Positions 33,301 through 44,344 of a stretch of DNA of 64,000 nt are shown here, piece by piece (position 1 is the stretch's first letter; every line of letters starts with the position of its first letter). The notes below the pieces were generated by a model. The model was not told where the DNA came from and did no database searches. It saw nothing but the letters and a program-made list of their open reading frames with translations. The DNA is taken from positions 9,524,501 through 9,588,500 of the forward strand of contig JAILWY010000015.1 in the NCBI GenBank assembly GCA_022113835.1, read 5' to 3'. The DNA comes from Atopsyche davidsoni. Lineage: Eukaryota > Arthropoda > Insecta > Trichoptera > Hydrobiosidae. The position numbers and the translations under genes were made by a program.

Positions 33301-34184
33301 CCTAAGCAAGTTTTTTTACTTTTTTTTATCAAAGTTTGGACTTATAGTTAATAAAACTTTATGCCATGTATGAAAGTAAAAATTAAATGAGTGTTTCATA
33401 TTTTGTCGTTATTATTTCCTCTGCCCTTCGTTCAGAAAAGAGTTTCTCTTTTCAAGTAATTAAATTTAACTAATGCGACATTATATATAAACGGAAATGA
33501 CTGTAGATATACTAAAATTATAATCTAATAAAAAAACCATAAAATTCTGATTCAAAGCATTAAAATATATATAAAATTTGTATTAATTGATTATTAATAC
33601 TAAAAAATATTGTAAATCCGAGAACAATTTTTGCTATTCTTTTTTATATTTAATAAATATATAAAGGATTATAAGGAAACGTTTGAATGTTATAAAATAT
33701 TTTAAATAAAATTTGATATAAGTAAAATATTTTAATTAATTTCATTTGAAAGTAAAGCTAAAAATTAAAAACAAACTTGACATTTCACAAATCAGAATCT
33801 AAAAATGCTATCAACGTGTTAAGTATTGAAATAATATTTTTCTGTTAAATTAGTTTATGCATATTGTTTAATATAACGTTTTAAGTATTATATATTATTC
33901 GAATCAATGCAACTCTCAAACTCATTAAAATATTAGAAAAAATCATTGCACGGCAAGATTGTAAGCAGTATAACATTTTTTTTGTATTTTACAATAAGGC
34001 TCACCAGGTTGTAAATTAAACAAAACAAAAAATACTTATTTGCTTGTAATTAATTTTTAAATTGAGTTTCTCCAAATATAAAAGCAACATCTTGAAAATG
34101 ACTTCTTATAAAAATGCCACATTCAAAACAACGAAGGCTTTTTTCATTTGAATATTCAAAATAATAATACAGAATTCTTCTTTT

Positions 34185-34460
34185 TAAAAGAGCTTTCAGA
34201 AGTAGAACACGCCCAGCAGAGGGAAGCTCTCCGTAAGGGAAGGGGGGGGAGCAGAGACAGCCTGAAAAGAAAGAGAAGGAAGGACACAGCTTTTCATCTC
34301 TCTATTTCCGGGAATAAAGGCAAGCGAAAGCCTTATTATTCGTAAGAGAAAAGCGCAGAAAAGCGCCGAAGAAAGCGTAGAAAGCATTTGTGGGCTGAAT
34401 GGAGGAAAGCTTCGTTCTTGGTGGATGGGAGCTTTTGTTCGAGCGGGAACACGAAGCCGC
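34185..34460. other. Purine-rich segment
   Basis: The plus strand is strongly A/G-skewed over about 270 bp, with AGAA, GAAGAAAGC and a GGGGGGG run. Minus-strand open frames here are frame shadows of the skew. It could be a degenerate exon, a conserved element or simple skewed sequence. Confidence 0.25.
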
Positions 34461-34461
34461 A

Positions 34462-34500
34462 TACAGGGTGACCCAAAATACGTCTTTCTGCAATATAACA
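34462..34500. mobile_element. Lone Tc1/mariner-type terminus
   Basis: TACAGGGTGACCCAAAATACG resembles the mariner ends at 41025 and 32237. No partner end was found. Confidence 0.35.
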
Positions 34501-36320
34501 CGGAAAATATAGGCTTTTTCTTTTTGGGTTACATCTGAATGACTTGAAAATCAATTTCTTTTGAGTAAAATAAAAGATTTTAAATAAATTGTCTATTTAA
34601 AAAAAAAAATATTCCTAGTTTCTATTTGAGATTTGTTACAAAAACAAATTATCAAAGCAAAAGTTGCTTTATTTTTTATACGTTTAATAATATTCATAGT
34701 TTATTTATTATAGATCATTATTATAGGGAAATTAGTCTGTGCAATGGCATATATATATATTTTTAATTTATATGTTAATTAATGATTAAAATTATTTTTT
34801 GCATAATTTTATTTCATCATCCCTTGTGTATAAATTAGCCCCAAATTTTCCAGTAATGTTTTCCGTACATGTAACAAAATAAAATTTCATTATATACATA
34901 ATATACACAATCGTCCCTTGATGCGATTAGGTCTCGTGTTTTATGTCGGAGGACCGGAGAGGTCTCGACCGATTAAATGGAAAACGAATCCTTTGTGAGT
35001 GCTCTCCCTCCCGTGCTGAGGTATTAATTAATGCTATGAAGAAAATCGGGAAAATCTCCGAATTCTTTCATAAAGTTACCTGTTATTTGACGGTCCCTTT
35101 TAACATTTAAGAGTATTAACTACTTTATTTCTTTTGGAATATAATGCGTGGGTTGATACTTTTTCTTCTCCACCGGTTGAAGGTCGCTCTTCTCGCGTGT
35201 AACTTTCTTGAAAAATCGTTGTCTTTCTCAAATTAAAGAGTTTCGATTAAAAGAGAAAAATTAATCGAAACATCGTCGTTTCATCTTTTTTCATAGATTA
35301 ATAGCGTTGAGCGGATTTGAAATTTATCGAGAAGCAATTTTTAAGTTGTCTGTTAGTTATTGATCAATATTGTTACCAAAGCCGCCGTATATATGACACA
35401 ATAGCACAAGGTTATCTATTGATTGATTTTATTAGAAAATTATATAAAGGCCTGTCATTAGATGGTTTTGATTAATTGTAGAAGATTAATTGGTGAATTC
35501 CCTAAATTCATTAGGAATTATTTATATGAATCCAAGCAGATATATTGTACTGAATACAATATCAACATTAAAATTACTATATTTAATGAAATATGTTGTC
35601 TCACTCTTTTAAAAGATGCTATTTGATTAATATAAATAAATTGACACTTCAGATATAATTTTTTACAGGTTCTTATATACTTTACACTTATCATCGTTTT
35701 ATGATTCTTCATCGTCTTTTTCATTAATTAACCAGTATAATGCAACAAAAGTATTTACTTAAAGTAAAATCTTTTACTTCTAATTATAGTTTATTAATAG
35801 TTTTATTAAACATATTGAGCGAAGTACAAAGTCGTGTATGTATTTAGCGTCAAGCAACCTCTGGCATCAAGTTAAAAACTAAATACATCAGATATATAGA
35901 ACCTATTCAATACTAGAACTACAGCCTTCAAAGCTCTGAAACACAGAGCATTCAAAGCCTTCTGAAAATGAGGCTTTGTAGGAGTTAGACAATGTGACCT
36001 CGGTGCTCTCAGGGGCTGTTCGTATCGACTGGGGGTCGGGGGTGGGTGATTGAAACGTTCCACCACAATACAAAATGCCTATCAAAAGATTCCTTCAGCT
36101 AGAAGTCTGGGGCTCCAACCCTTTGATCTGTTTATTACTCACAACTGAAATATTACACCACATGACTGAAACGTATTTGTTACCATTATTATATAACCTG
36201 AATCAAAACTTTCTCTCATATTTCTGTTAAACTCATTTCAGCGCCAGATAACGATTTCAATGATAAAAACGACCGAGTACCTCTAATTATTATACATATA
36301 TATTTATATATAAATATCGG
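34500..36320. other. AT-rich intron
   Basis: No repeat family or coding match was found. Balanced patches occur at 34925-35010 and 35930-36110. Confidence 0.5.
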
Positions 36321-36780
36321 TTCACGGGGGGTCAGAGTTCGTTTTCACAGTGGCGGCAGTAAAAACTGGGAATAAAAAAATTGTACTCCCGCTTTTTAAA
36401 TATTTAACCCGGTCGCTTTGTGAGGCAGGGGCGGAGGGGCGGGGGGGGGGGAGGTCGCGGTATTTCTAATTGCTCGGATTATTTATTTATCCATTTGTGA
36501 ATACGGCGGGAGCTCGGCGGTTAAGCCCCGAGTACTATTTCGGTTCTGCTCTCGACCGGTCCTATCGGAAGTTTTTTTTTTCACCCGACCGCGATGCGCG
36601 CATATCATTGGTCGCGTAAACATTCGCGGGTGTAAACTTCCATTTTTCGTGTTTGGATTATATCATTTCTGCCGCCATGCGCGGAGGTAGCAATAATATT
36701 AGTGATTGAGTGATTTATTGGTAGGAGACTTTGTACGCCCGTGTTTACTCGGCCGGATGGCGTGCGCCTCGGAAATATTA
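36320..36780. promoter_or_regulatory. Large GC-rich island with forkhead motifs and poly-G
   Basis: It contains a run of 12 G near 36440-36451. Three forkhead-type motifs are present: GTAAACA at 36616-36622, TGTAAAC at 36631-36637 and TGTTTAC at 36742-36748. CATTGG and GCCGCCATG motifs are also present. It is the longest continuous non-repeated island in the window and has no coding frame. Confidence 0.4.
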
Positions 36781-37179
36781 TGACTATTTTTATGCCTTAA
36801 TTATTAAATATTATTCTGATAAATTTTATTATATTGTTTCGCACAGTTTTTGGAACTAATCAAAGGTGTCAAAAATATTGAATATGAATATTCAATGCTA
36901 TCATTTAGTCAAAAAAAATCGACACCCATGCAAACTATCAAACAATAGAAATAACCAAAGCTCAAGAAGATGTTTTTTTATTTTTTATTGTACAATAAAA
37001 GTACTGTTTTTATGTAGCAGTTTATATAAGCTGCTTTTCATACAAAAGTGAAAAACTTTAAATTCGAAACTGTTTACCCGCTTCTGAAATAATTGAGGAA
37101 TAAAAAATTCGGCGTTCAGGGAACTAACAAAAATCATCGCATCTTTTACGGCAATTCAATAACTCGCGGGCTGTCGAAT

Positions 37180-37450
37180 AGTTGCGTTCGAGTCGTAAGG
37201 CTTTCATTTTATTTTCGAATTCAAAATTGGAATGCCGGGGGAAGAGGGGGTGAGGGATGGAGGGGGGGGGGGGGGGGAGGGGAGGGGGGCATTCAGAATG
37301 CCGGACCGCCGAACAAACACGCGGGCAGGTCCGCCAACATATCGGCGGAAAAAAACACAAAAAGGTGCGGATTCATGATAATTCGCAAAGGGGCCGTTTG
37401 ATGTCCCTAATTGACAATCGGGTGACCAGCCGAGCCGCGGCGATAGCGGG
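37180..37450. promoter_or_regulatory. GC-rich island with long poly-G tract
   Basis: The plus strand has several G-runs from 37229 to 37289, including one of 16 G (37262-37277), a strong G-quadruplex candidate on the non-template strand. Flanks are GC-rich and unrepeated. Overlapping frames are Gly/Pro low complexity. Confidence 0.35.
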
Positions 37451-38364
37451 ACAGCTGCTGAAATTCGCATGTGTTTAAAAAAAAATCATTTCCTGTATGA
37501 ATCTTACATAAAATACTCAACGTTTTGTTTTGATTCCAAACACTGTAATCTCGGATTCTGTTCCACGTTTTTTTTAATGTTGTGTACCGACATTTCGGAC
37601 CAGGTATAGAAATTGAAGAAAAACGCGGCGTAACACCCAAGAACGGAGTATTTATACTAACATTGATTGGAGAGTGAATATTTGAAGAAAAATGTGAAAT
37701 TTTGCTTAGTCAAAATATTAATCAACTTTAGACTGTTACGAACAGCAGAGAGTGCCCAATTTTCCAAATCTATCTTTTTATACATCCGAACTAAACTTTC
37801 TATGCGTTCGTCTGAACAAAAACGACTCGAGCTGTTATTTTTTTAATTATGTAAGACGCAAATATAGCAAGCTGCTTTATTCGTTTAAGATAAACAGCTT
37901 TATTTTACTGTCTTCAATATTCCTGCTATTCTACCTAATGTTGTTGTAATTATGCGAATCTGCAGAATTGAATTAAAATTGTACATTGTAATAAAAAATA
38001 TACATTTATTATCTGTTCATTTATTTTATTGGTAATAGACGCTTAAAAATAAAAATTATTTGTGTAAGGTTTTACTGCTTGTGTATTATACAATAATATA
38101 ATTTATTTTTATGTTTTATTGTTTCAGGTAAGCCAAAAAGGGACAATAATTGATTTTTGCTATGCTGAGTTTGTAAGTTTTTATTTATTTTATATATATT
38201 TAGTTTAAAACCAAAATATTCAGCATTCTATTAATTATTTAAACGTAAACCAGTTTTGAACGTAATGTATATATATTTTTAATTTCAATTGTCATCATTG
38301 CTACAAATCAGGTAGATATTGGAAAGGAGAAAATAATATACACAATAATTCAATATTGATTGTT

Positions 38365-38440
38365 TCTTTGGTCTAGCTAGACTTGAACCTCAAAATTTTT
38401 AACCAACAAGCTAACATGTCAGTTACTGAAATAAGTGTTG
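38365..38440 (-). mobile_element. Decayed tRNA-derived sequence
   Basis: Read on the minus strand, AGGTTCAAGTCTAGCTAGAC resembles a B box region. The A box is barely recognisable, so this is a weak call. Confidence 0.25.
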
Positions 38441-38579
38441 GTTAGAATTTTATTTTAAATGTATAAAAAAGTATATTACAAAACTGCAGCTTCGCTAACT
38501 GGTAAACTGCACGCCACTGACATTCATCGCAAAATCCGTATAAAAACTAAAACAAAAATAAAAATGATCAATCTTCATC

Positions 38580-38860
38580 AAAAGTCCGAAACAAACGCGC
38601 GCAGTGCAGGGGCGGCCGGGTAATGGCCAATTAAAAATTCGCACAAAAATCAAAAAGGTTCTCTAAATGCACAAAACGAATAAAACATCGGACCGCGGCC
38701 GCTAATGATTGTACCGCATGGCAGTTCCACTAATGGAACTTGGATTCCCGCATTTCCACATGTCCGGTGAAAGTATTGGAAATATGTTTTTGTGTTCCCT
38801 CCGGGCGAGGCCGACCCCTCCGGCCCGCTGCAGACTTCCGCGCGACTGTTTGCATAATTT
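38580..38860. promoter_or_regulatory. Candidate non-coding island
   Basis: GC-rich patches (38597-38620 and 38800-38845) flank TAATGATTG and GCGGCCGC. No repeat or coding match. Confidence 0.22.
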
Positions 38861-38959
38861 AAAATCCACTCGTTTATTTTGCGAATTATGAATGAGCGAC
38901 CGAATTTTAAAACACTCCCAAACGATACATATTTTAGTTTTGAAATAAACTACTTTAGA

Positions 38960-39015
38960 TTAAAAGCTGAAGCTGCCTACACGTCGCTTCACAACAGACA
39001 ACTTTGGATGTTGTA
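38960..39015. mobile_element. Family C MITE terminus
   Basis: GAAGCTGCCTACACGTCGCT followed by CACAACAGACAACTTTGG is a diverged family C end. Confidence 0.45.
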
Positions 39016-39409
39016 CTATATTTTTGTCCATACAAATAACGCAATGGTTATCTTAGTTTAATTCTCGCTTGCATCAAGCATTATAAGAACTTAATCTTTT
39101 GAAGAACTCTATGAAATTTTTTTGTATTGTGTCTATCTTGGTATGCCTCTATTGAGTACTTATTATATTTACAGATGACTCAGAAAGCAATATTATTAAC
39201 AAATACAGGGATAAAAATTGTGCGAGCCAGTGTATGTCATTTAATACATTACAAGAGAAAGCAATAAAAAACTTTAAAATAATATTTTTTTATAAAATAT
39301 TGTCGCTGTGATCTTAAAAACATTTCGTATAAATAAATTTTAGAAATACAAATCAATTGTAAATGAGTTTTTACATGGTTCAGAACTAAAATCGTGCAAG
39401 TCAGGGTCC

Positions 39410-39600
39410 AACCTGAAACTTCGCCCTCCCTCTCAGGCCGGCCCGGAAGTTCCGCTTGGTTCTAACGGAATTAGGCACAATTATCCCCAGACTGAGGTAA
39501 CGGATAACGGATAGAAGCCTCACTAACGGCAGGGCGTTTGGCGTCGTTATAAACGGATTACCTCGCCGCTTAGACGGCAGTCGGTGTGTGCTTTGGAATG
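39410..39600. promoter_or_regulatory. Candidate regulatory island
   Basis: GC-rich unrepeated block with AACGGATAACGGATAG and CACAATTATCC, so GATA-type cores are present. No coding frame. Confidence 0.28.
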
Positions 39601-40225
39601 ATATTTTAGTTTAACTTTCCAATTTCGTGAAGCTCGGATAAATATATTTGTATAATCAAAAAAAAAACAAAAGTATATTATTATCTTTATTTTATTAGTA
39701 GGAGACATCTTATTTTATAATAATAATCTGATAATCTGAAAGACGAAATCTGTAGATTTTAGCAAGATTTTATGGATGCCAAATGGATAGAAATACATGA
39801 TCCTTTTGTATTTAATCGAATTGCCTTTCAAGGTTTAAGACGTCATTAAATAACACAAGCCTTAACAAGAAAAATATATTGTGATTCCCTAGCGATTCGA
39901 ATATAGGATAAGAAAATATTAATTTTAACTGAAAAATATATATATAGCTTCTAGGGAATATAAAAACGAGACCCCATAACTGACAAGTAAATATTCCAAC
40001 AACTAGATTGAGCGATGATTATTTATCGTATTCATCTATTAAAATAAAAGGCGTGTGCAAATGATCCCTCTTTTCCATTTGAAGAGATACTTTAAACTAT
40101 TATTTTTAAAAAATATATTCTTCTTTGTCACGTAATATCGGCCATTATCCTAAAAAATATACATTTATCGTAACACAATCCGTTAAATATTATACTTCAG
40201 ATCTTTTCTGAAGATAGATTTTAAA

Positions 40226-40400
40226 ATGCCACCGGCCGAGCATTGTAATCCGAAACAGAAAACTCACTTACCGACGCGTCACTTCCCCCGCGATCAGCTG
40301 TCAAGACAAAAGAGCGCCGCTGGGAGAGACGCCATCTTGAAGACGCTGCTCTCGCGTGGATTAGACGACACCGATGCTTTCAATATCCTTTGTGATGTCA
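40226..40400. promoter_or_regulatory. Candidate regulatory island
   Basis: GC-balanced block containing GCATTGTAATCC and CAGCTG. A 70-codon open frame covers it but shows no known domain. Confidence 0.25.
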
Positions 40401-40654
40401 GATGTGAGCCATCAAACAATAAAAAAATTAAACTATAATAATATTTCTCATACTCATAAATTCTCCGTTTAAAGAAATGATCAAACTTGTGATAAGCAAA
40501 GCATATGCCAGAAAAATACAAGCGGTTAAGTTATTAGTTGCTCGATTTCCTACGTTTTCTCATGCGGTCACCAATTTTTAACGCGACTTTGCTGTACTTT
40601 GGTAATTTAGTAGATATTGAACATCAAAGGAAGTGTAATGGATCGGCAATAGAG

Positions 40655-40945
40655 TAGTGGATTTAGAATTACTGTGGAGGGATGTGCTCTGGAAGTACCT
40701 TGTCGAATTGGAGGGGCTCTTGCTATTGTTTCTGTAGCTTGCTACAGAAGGAGTATTGGATCAGATAGCTTTGTAAGGAAATTATTATATAATATTAATG
40801 CTATAGGGCAGCAGAAATATGCAGACTTTTTCTTCCAATATAAGAATGCAGTGTACATTATTTTCCCCTTAGAAAATCATGAACACTGGCTCAGCATGAG
40901 TATATGTTCAGTAAAATAGTCGCCAACCTCCCAATTATATATCCG
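40655..40945 (-). mobile_element. Family A repeat, minus-strand copy
   Basis: Reverse-complement order of the family A blocks is seen: the TACTTCCAGAGC end, AGCAATAAT-like middle, TTGGAAGAAAAAG block, CATGAACACTGGCTCAGC and GGAGGTTGGCGAC. It matches 62626-63010 along most of its length. Confidence 0.75.
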
Positions 40946-41024
40946 ATCTAGGCAGGCAATAGAGGCTTAGCTTTATCAATACACTACAAGGCTTTAAAAT
41001 CCGTTTACATATACAAACTCTATA

Positions 41025-41513
41025 TACAGGGTGTCCAAAGAGAGTATCGGGTATTTGTTAGTTCAGTAAAACAAAAACTACTTGTAATCAAGTATTTTTT
41101 TTTATTGTTGATTATAAGAATACAAAATGTAAAATTATTTCGAAAAGATGATGTTATCCAAATGGTGACCGTTACGCTGCTGGCACTCTTATAATCTGTA
41201 CCGAAGATTGCTGATAACACGCCCTCGATATTGCTGCCATTTCTGACCTGATGTTTTGTTTTAATTCCGTTAGCTTCGTCGGATTATTCTCATAAACCCT
41301 ACTTTTAAGGTATCCCCATACGAAATAGTCAAGAGGGCTAAGGTCGGGGCTTCTGGGAGGCCAGTTGATGTTACCTCTACGTGAAATGACTTTATTAGAT
41401 AATAATTCATTAACAGCTCCAGTCTTGTTGGAACCACGTGAAACCTTGAAACTCCTGCAACTATGGGCCCAAACATTTTCGCAGCATATCGTAATAACGG
41501 TCACTATTCCCAT
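41025..41513 (-). pseudogene. Mariner-like transposase C-terminal fragment with one terminus
   Basis: The minus-strand open frame (41172-41513) ends in VISRRGNINWPP and PDLSPLDYFVWGYL, then SRVYENNPTKLTELKQNI. This is the C-terminal part of an IS630/Tc1/mariner DDE transposase, and the acidic residue in PLDYF corresponds to the last catalytic position. Earlier catalytic residues are missing and the frame's first ~40 codons do not match well, so it is a 5'-truncated, probably dead copy. Its 3' end extends to the terminus TACAGGGTGTCC at 41025. The terminal ~150 bp recur at 6786-6940. The product would be nuclear and act on the element's terminal repeats. Confidence 0.85.
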
Positions 41514-42300
41514 TCACCCGATACACTTTTTGGATATATGTGTGTGTGTGTTTGTATGTTTCGAATATCTGCAATGTCAATGTACTGGTGTCTTCCAAGC
41601 GCTTTGGAGACGAAATAATCAAAACCGCACAGTGTGTCGCTGAAAAGCGAGCAGCACGACAAGCGGACGGAAATCTGGGCGGTTAAAAATTTTAACAAGA
41701 CAGGTCGCATGCGCCAATAAAACCCGAGCCTCGCCGCCGGATTCCGTGGGTTAAGTTATTGGGAGAGCCCGTCTTTATTTATTTTGGACCACAGTGCGCT
41801 TGATGTGTGTTTAAGTATTATTTCTTCATGGAAAATTGTGTTTTTTTTCTTTTTTGTGTCTCGTGATTATAGGGGTTTTGGAACGGTTGTGTTTTTTTAT
41901 TGGATTTGTAACGATACTTAAGGATATCCTGTCACAGTTGTTCGACTAATAATTATTATTTAATCTGAGTTATATTAAGGTAATGAAGTTCTGTTTAACG
42001 AATAAAAATGATAAGGCACGCTTATATAAAATAATATAATGTGGATAAAATTACAATGTAATATTTTTGTACTAATACTCGATAGTTTACAGTCCATATT
42101 CTTAAGGCATTAAATCATCAATCAACATAATAAATAATAACAACAAAGCTCTTAATTAATTGCACAATCCACACAGCAATATATGTTTTATCAAATAACT
42201 CTTTAGCATTAATGTAGATATTGACAAGAAATTTTTTTAGATTAATGTCAATATTAGTTCATTTGTAGAATATGATTATTAATAATTCTCACTAAATTGC

Positions 42301-42441
42301 AGTGGCTCGTTAGCATAGTTGGATAAATGCACCGGCCATGAAAGCTTGGGGATGTGGGTTCGAATCCCTCACAAGTCACGATGATATTTTCTGAGAGTTT
42401 TCTTTAATCGTTTTCAATGTATGAAAAAATGTGCTTAATCA
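42301..42441 (+). mobile_element. tRNA-like (family S) repeat, best-preserved promoter
   Basis: TAGCATAGTTGG (42311-42322) fits a pol III A box and GGTTCGAATCC (42357-42367) is a perfect B box, 34 bp apart as in tRNA genes. The tail containing CTGAGAGTTTTCTTTAATCG matches the other family S copies. The upstream block of the longer copies is absent. It does not form a clean acceptor stem, so it is a SINE-type sequence and not a tRNA gene. Confidence 0.75.
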
Positions 42442-42518
42442 CATAAGAAATTTTTCATAAATTCGGTGTAATTATTAATTTATACAAAAACATAATCATA
42501 AATCAAAGAAATCATAAA

Positions 42519-42548
42519 TGCGATAGTAATATAAAAATTACTATCGCA
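42519..42548. repeat. Perfect 12-bp-arm hairpin
   Basis: TGCGATAGTAAT (42519-42530) and ATTACTATCGCA (42537-42548) are exact inverted copies with a 6-bp loop, in AT-rich sequence. Confidence 0.7.
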
Positions 42549-43187
42549 AGTGTAGTGAATAAAATCTAATGTAAATTTTAAAAAAACAACAGTATTTCAT
42601 TAAAATATTGTAAATACGAACTGCCGAAATCTAAATCAACAAATAATCAATTTTTCATCATTATAATGACGTTTGCAAAAAAAAAAAACAACTATGAAGC
42701 ACTGTGCACTTAAATAGAAATTAATAAATTTAAATTTCTTAGCTGAGATCCTGAGTGAGAGTGAAAGCACCGAGCAAGAGAGGAGAATTGTTTTTTTAGA
42801 TATTTTTTAGGATATTTTCCGACGCTCTGACTCATGGGAGGTATTTCTATCGAATTCTGCAGACAATAAATTTGACTGTTTATTTATTTTGCTGCATTTA
42901 AGACCGCGTTATTTACTGCCGTACTCGTGCACTTAATCTTTCTTCCTAGGAGATGCAATTTTTCAAGACTTTTCACAATTGAAGAATTAAGAGTTCTTTG
43001 ATCAAAACACATATACTTCGAGCATAATACAATGCAGCACTCAATTTAGCACCCGACTGCTCTTTATAATGGATTCAATTGTATTTGATTTAATTATTAA
43101 AGCAAAACAGGAACTCACGTTTTTAATACAATTCTTTCTGCAGTTAAGTCATTTCAACTTTTAAGTTTTATGTAATATTACTAATAT

Positions 43188-43400
43188 GATTAGGCACATT
43201 AGTTACACAGAAAATGATTTAAAGAAACTCTCAGAAAAATATCATCGTGATTTGTGTGGGATTTGAACCCACACCCCCTGGCTTACATGGCCGGTGTACT
43301 AACCCTTGTACTATCGAATCACTTCCGTTTAACGAGAATTTTTAACAATCATACTCTACATATGAATCAATGTGCCTAGGCCAACCAATGTTTAGTGATT
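43188..43400 (-). mobile_element. tRNA-like (family S) repeat, minus-strand copy
   Basis: On the minus strand: the ATTGTTAAAAATTCTCG upstream block, the CACCGGCCATGTAAGC core, GGGTTCAAATCCCACAC (B box) and the tail with CTGAGAGTTTCTTTAAATC. The upstream block is shared with 16163 and 56686. Confidence 0.75.
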
Positions 43401-43731
43401 TGTAAGCATTGTATGTAATAGCAAATATCATTGATATTTTAGCATTCAATTTCTATTGAAAACTTTATTTTTAAATTTTTATAACTAGTTATTAGCAGAT
43501 ATGAGTTTTATTGGTTTTCTATGAAAAAATACATCTTACTATTATTAAGTACATCTCTGCTAAATATTTTTATTTATTAAATAACATTTTGTTGTTATTA
43601 GTCAATTCTTCATATTTTGCAACAGATAATTTCTAAAATATGTTTTTTTCAATTTTTTTTTCTAAAATGAATCACGATCCGTGTGAAAGACAAAAAATAA
43701 ATAAATTTGTGGCAACAGAATCGCTTTATTT

Positions 43732-43748
43732 GGGTTAGGTTAGGTTAG
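43732..43748. repeat. Short GGTTA repeat
   Basis: GGGTTAGGTTAGGTTAG has about three units of the insect telomere-type repeat. Similar runs lie at 14847-14858 and 25962-25975. They are too short to imply a telomere. Confidence 0.6.
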
Positions 43749-43859
43749 CAAGTAGTTGAAAGCACATTACAGATTTTTCTTTCTTTGCTCGTTAGCAAAA
43801 TGCGGTACAAACAACAACCGATCGAAGATTGGGCAAAAAGCATTCTTGCATATTAAGTT

Positions 43860-43970
43860 TTTTTACTTTGTTTTGTCTAAATAAAAAAACCAACGCTTGA
43901 TGACGTCATAGCTGATCACCGTTCGGCTGTCAGTCGCGTCGCAGCGCGTGCAGGCAGCTTTATGATTTAC
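43860..43970. mobile_element. Family C MITE terminus
   Basis: CACCGTTCGGCTGTCAGTCG followed by GTCGCAGCGCGTGCAGGCAG is a clear family C end. Confidence 0.6.
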
Positions 43971-43984
43971 AAAGCGTAATTTTT

Positions 43985-44340
43985 CAAACCCGCGCAGAAA
44001 TAGAAGCGCCCGTCAGATAGCGCAGAGCGCGCACTTTGACAATCCCACAAACTCGGGGGGAAAATGTCGCACAACGAGTGCTGCCAACTTCCAAATAAAC
44101 AAAGCTAAAAATCACCAGAAAGGTCGGGAATCCGAACAAAAAAAATGCCGTAAAGATCGACTGGCGATAATCTCCCGAGCCGCCCCGCCGACACGCGCCG
44201 ACTGAGGACGTGACCTGCTGAAAGCTTGCGCGCTGAAAAAACGCGTTTTTTCAGCCACCGGATGCTGCGGCCGAACGCAGCGATTGATGCTCTCAGCGGA
44301 CAATAGTTTTAAAGGTGAAATCACAATGTCATTGTGGCAG
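43985..44340. promoter_or_regulatory. Island with 24-bp palindrome and inverted SOX pair
   Basis: The half-site GCTGAAAAAACG is followed at once by its exact complement inverted (44232-44255), giving a perfect 24-bp palindrome centred on ACGCGT. Downstream, ACAATAG (44300-44306) and CACAATG/CATTGTG (44322-44336, 1-bp spacer) are SOX cores. The block is GC-rich and unrepeated. Confidence 0.45.
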
Positions 44341-44344
44341 ATGA

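Noticed and set aside
40674..40919. 81-codon open frame as a small gene
   Set aside because: It lies inside the minus-strand family A repeat.
42301..42372. Genuine tRNA gene
   Set aside because: A and B boxes are good, but no proper acceptor stem is formed and related copies with conserved tails show it is a SINE-type repeat.
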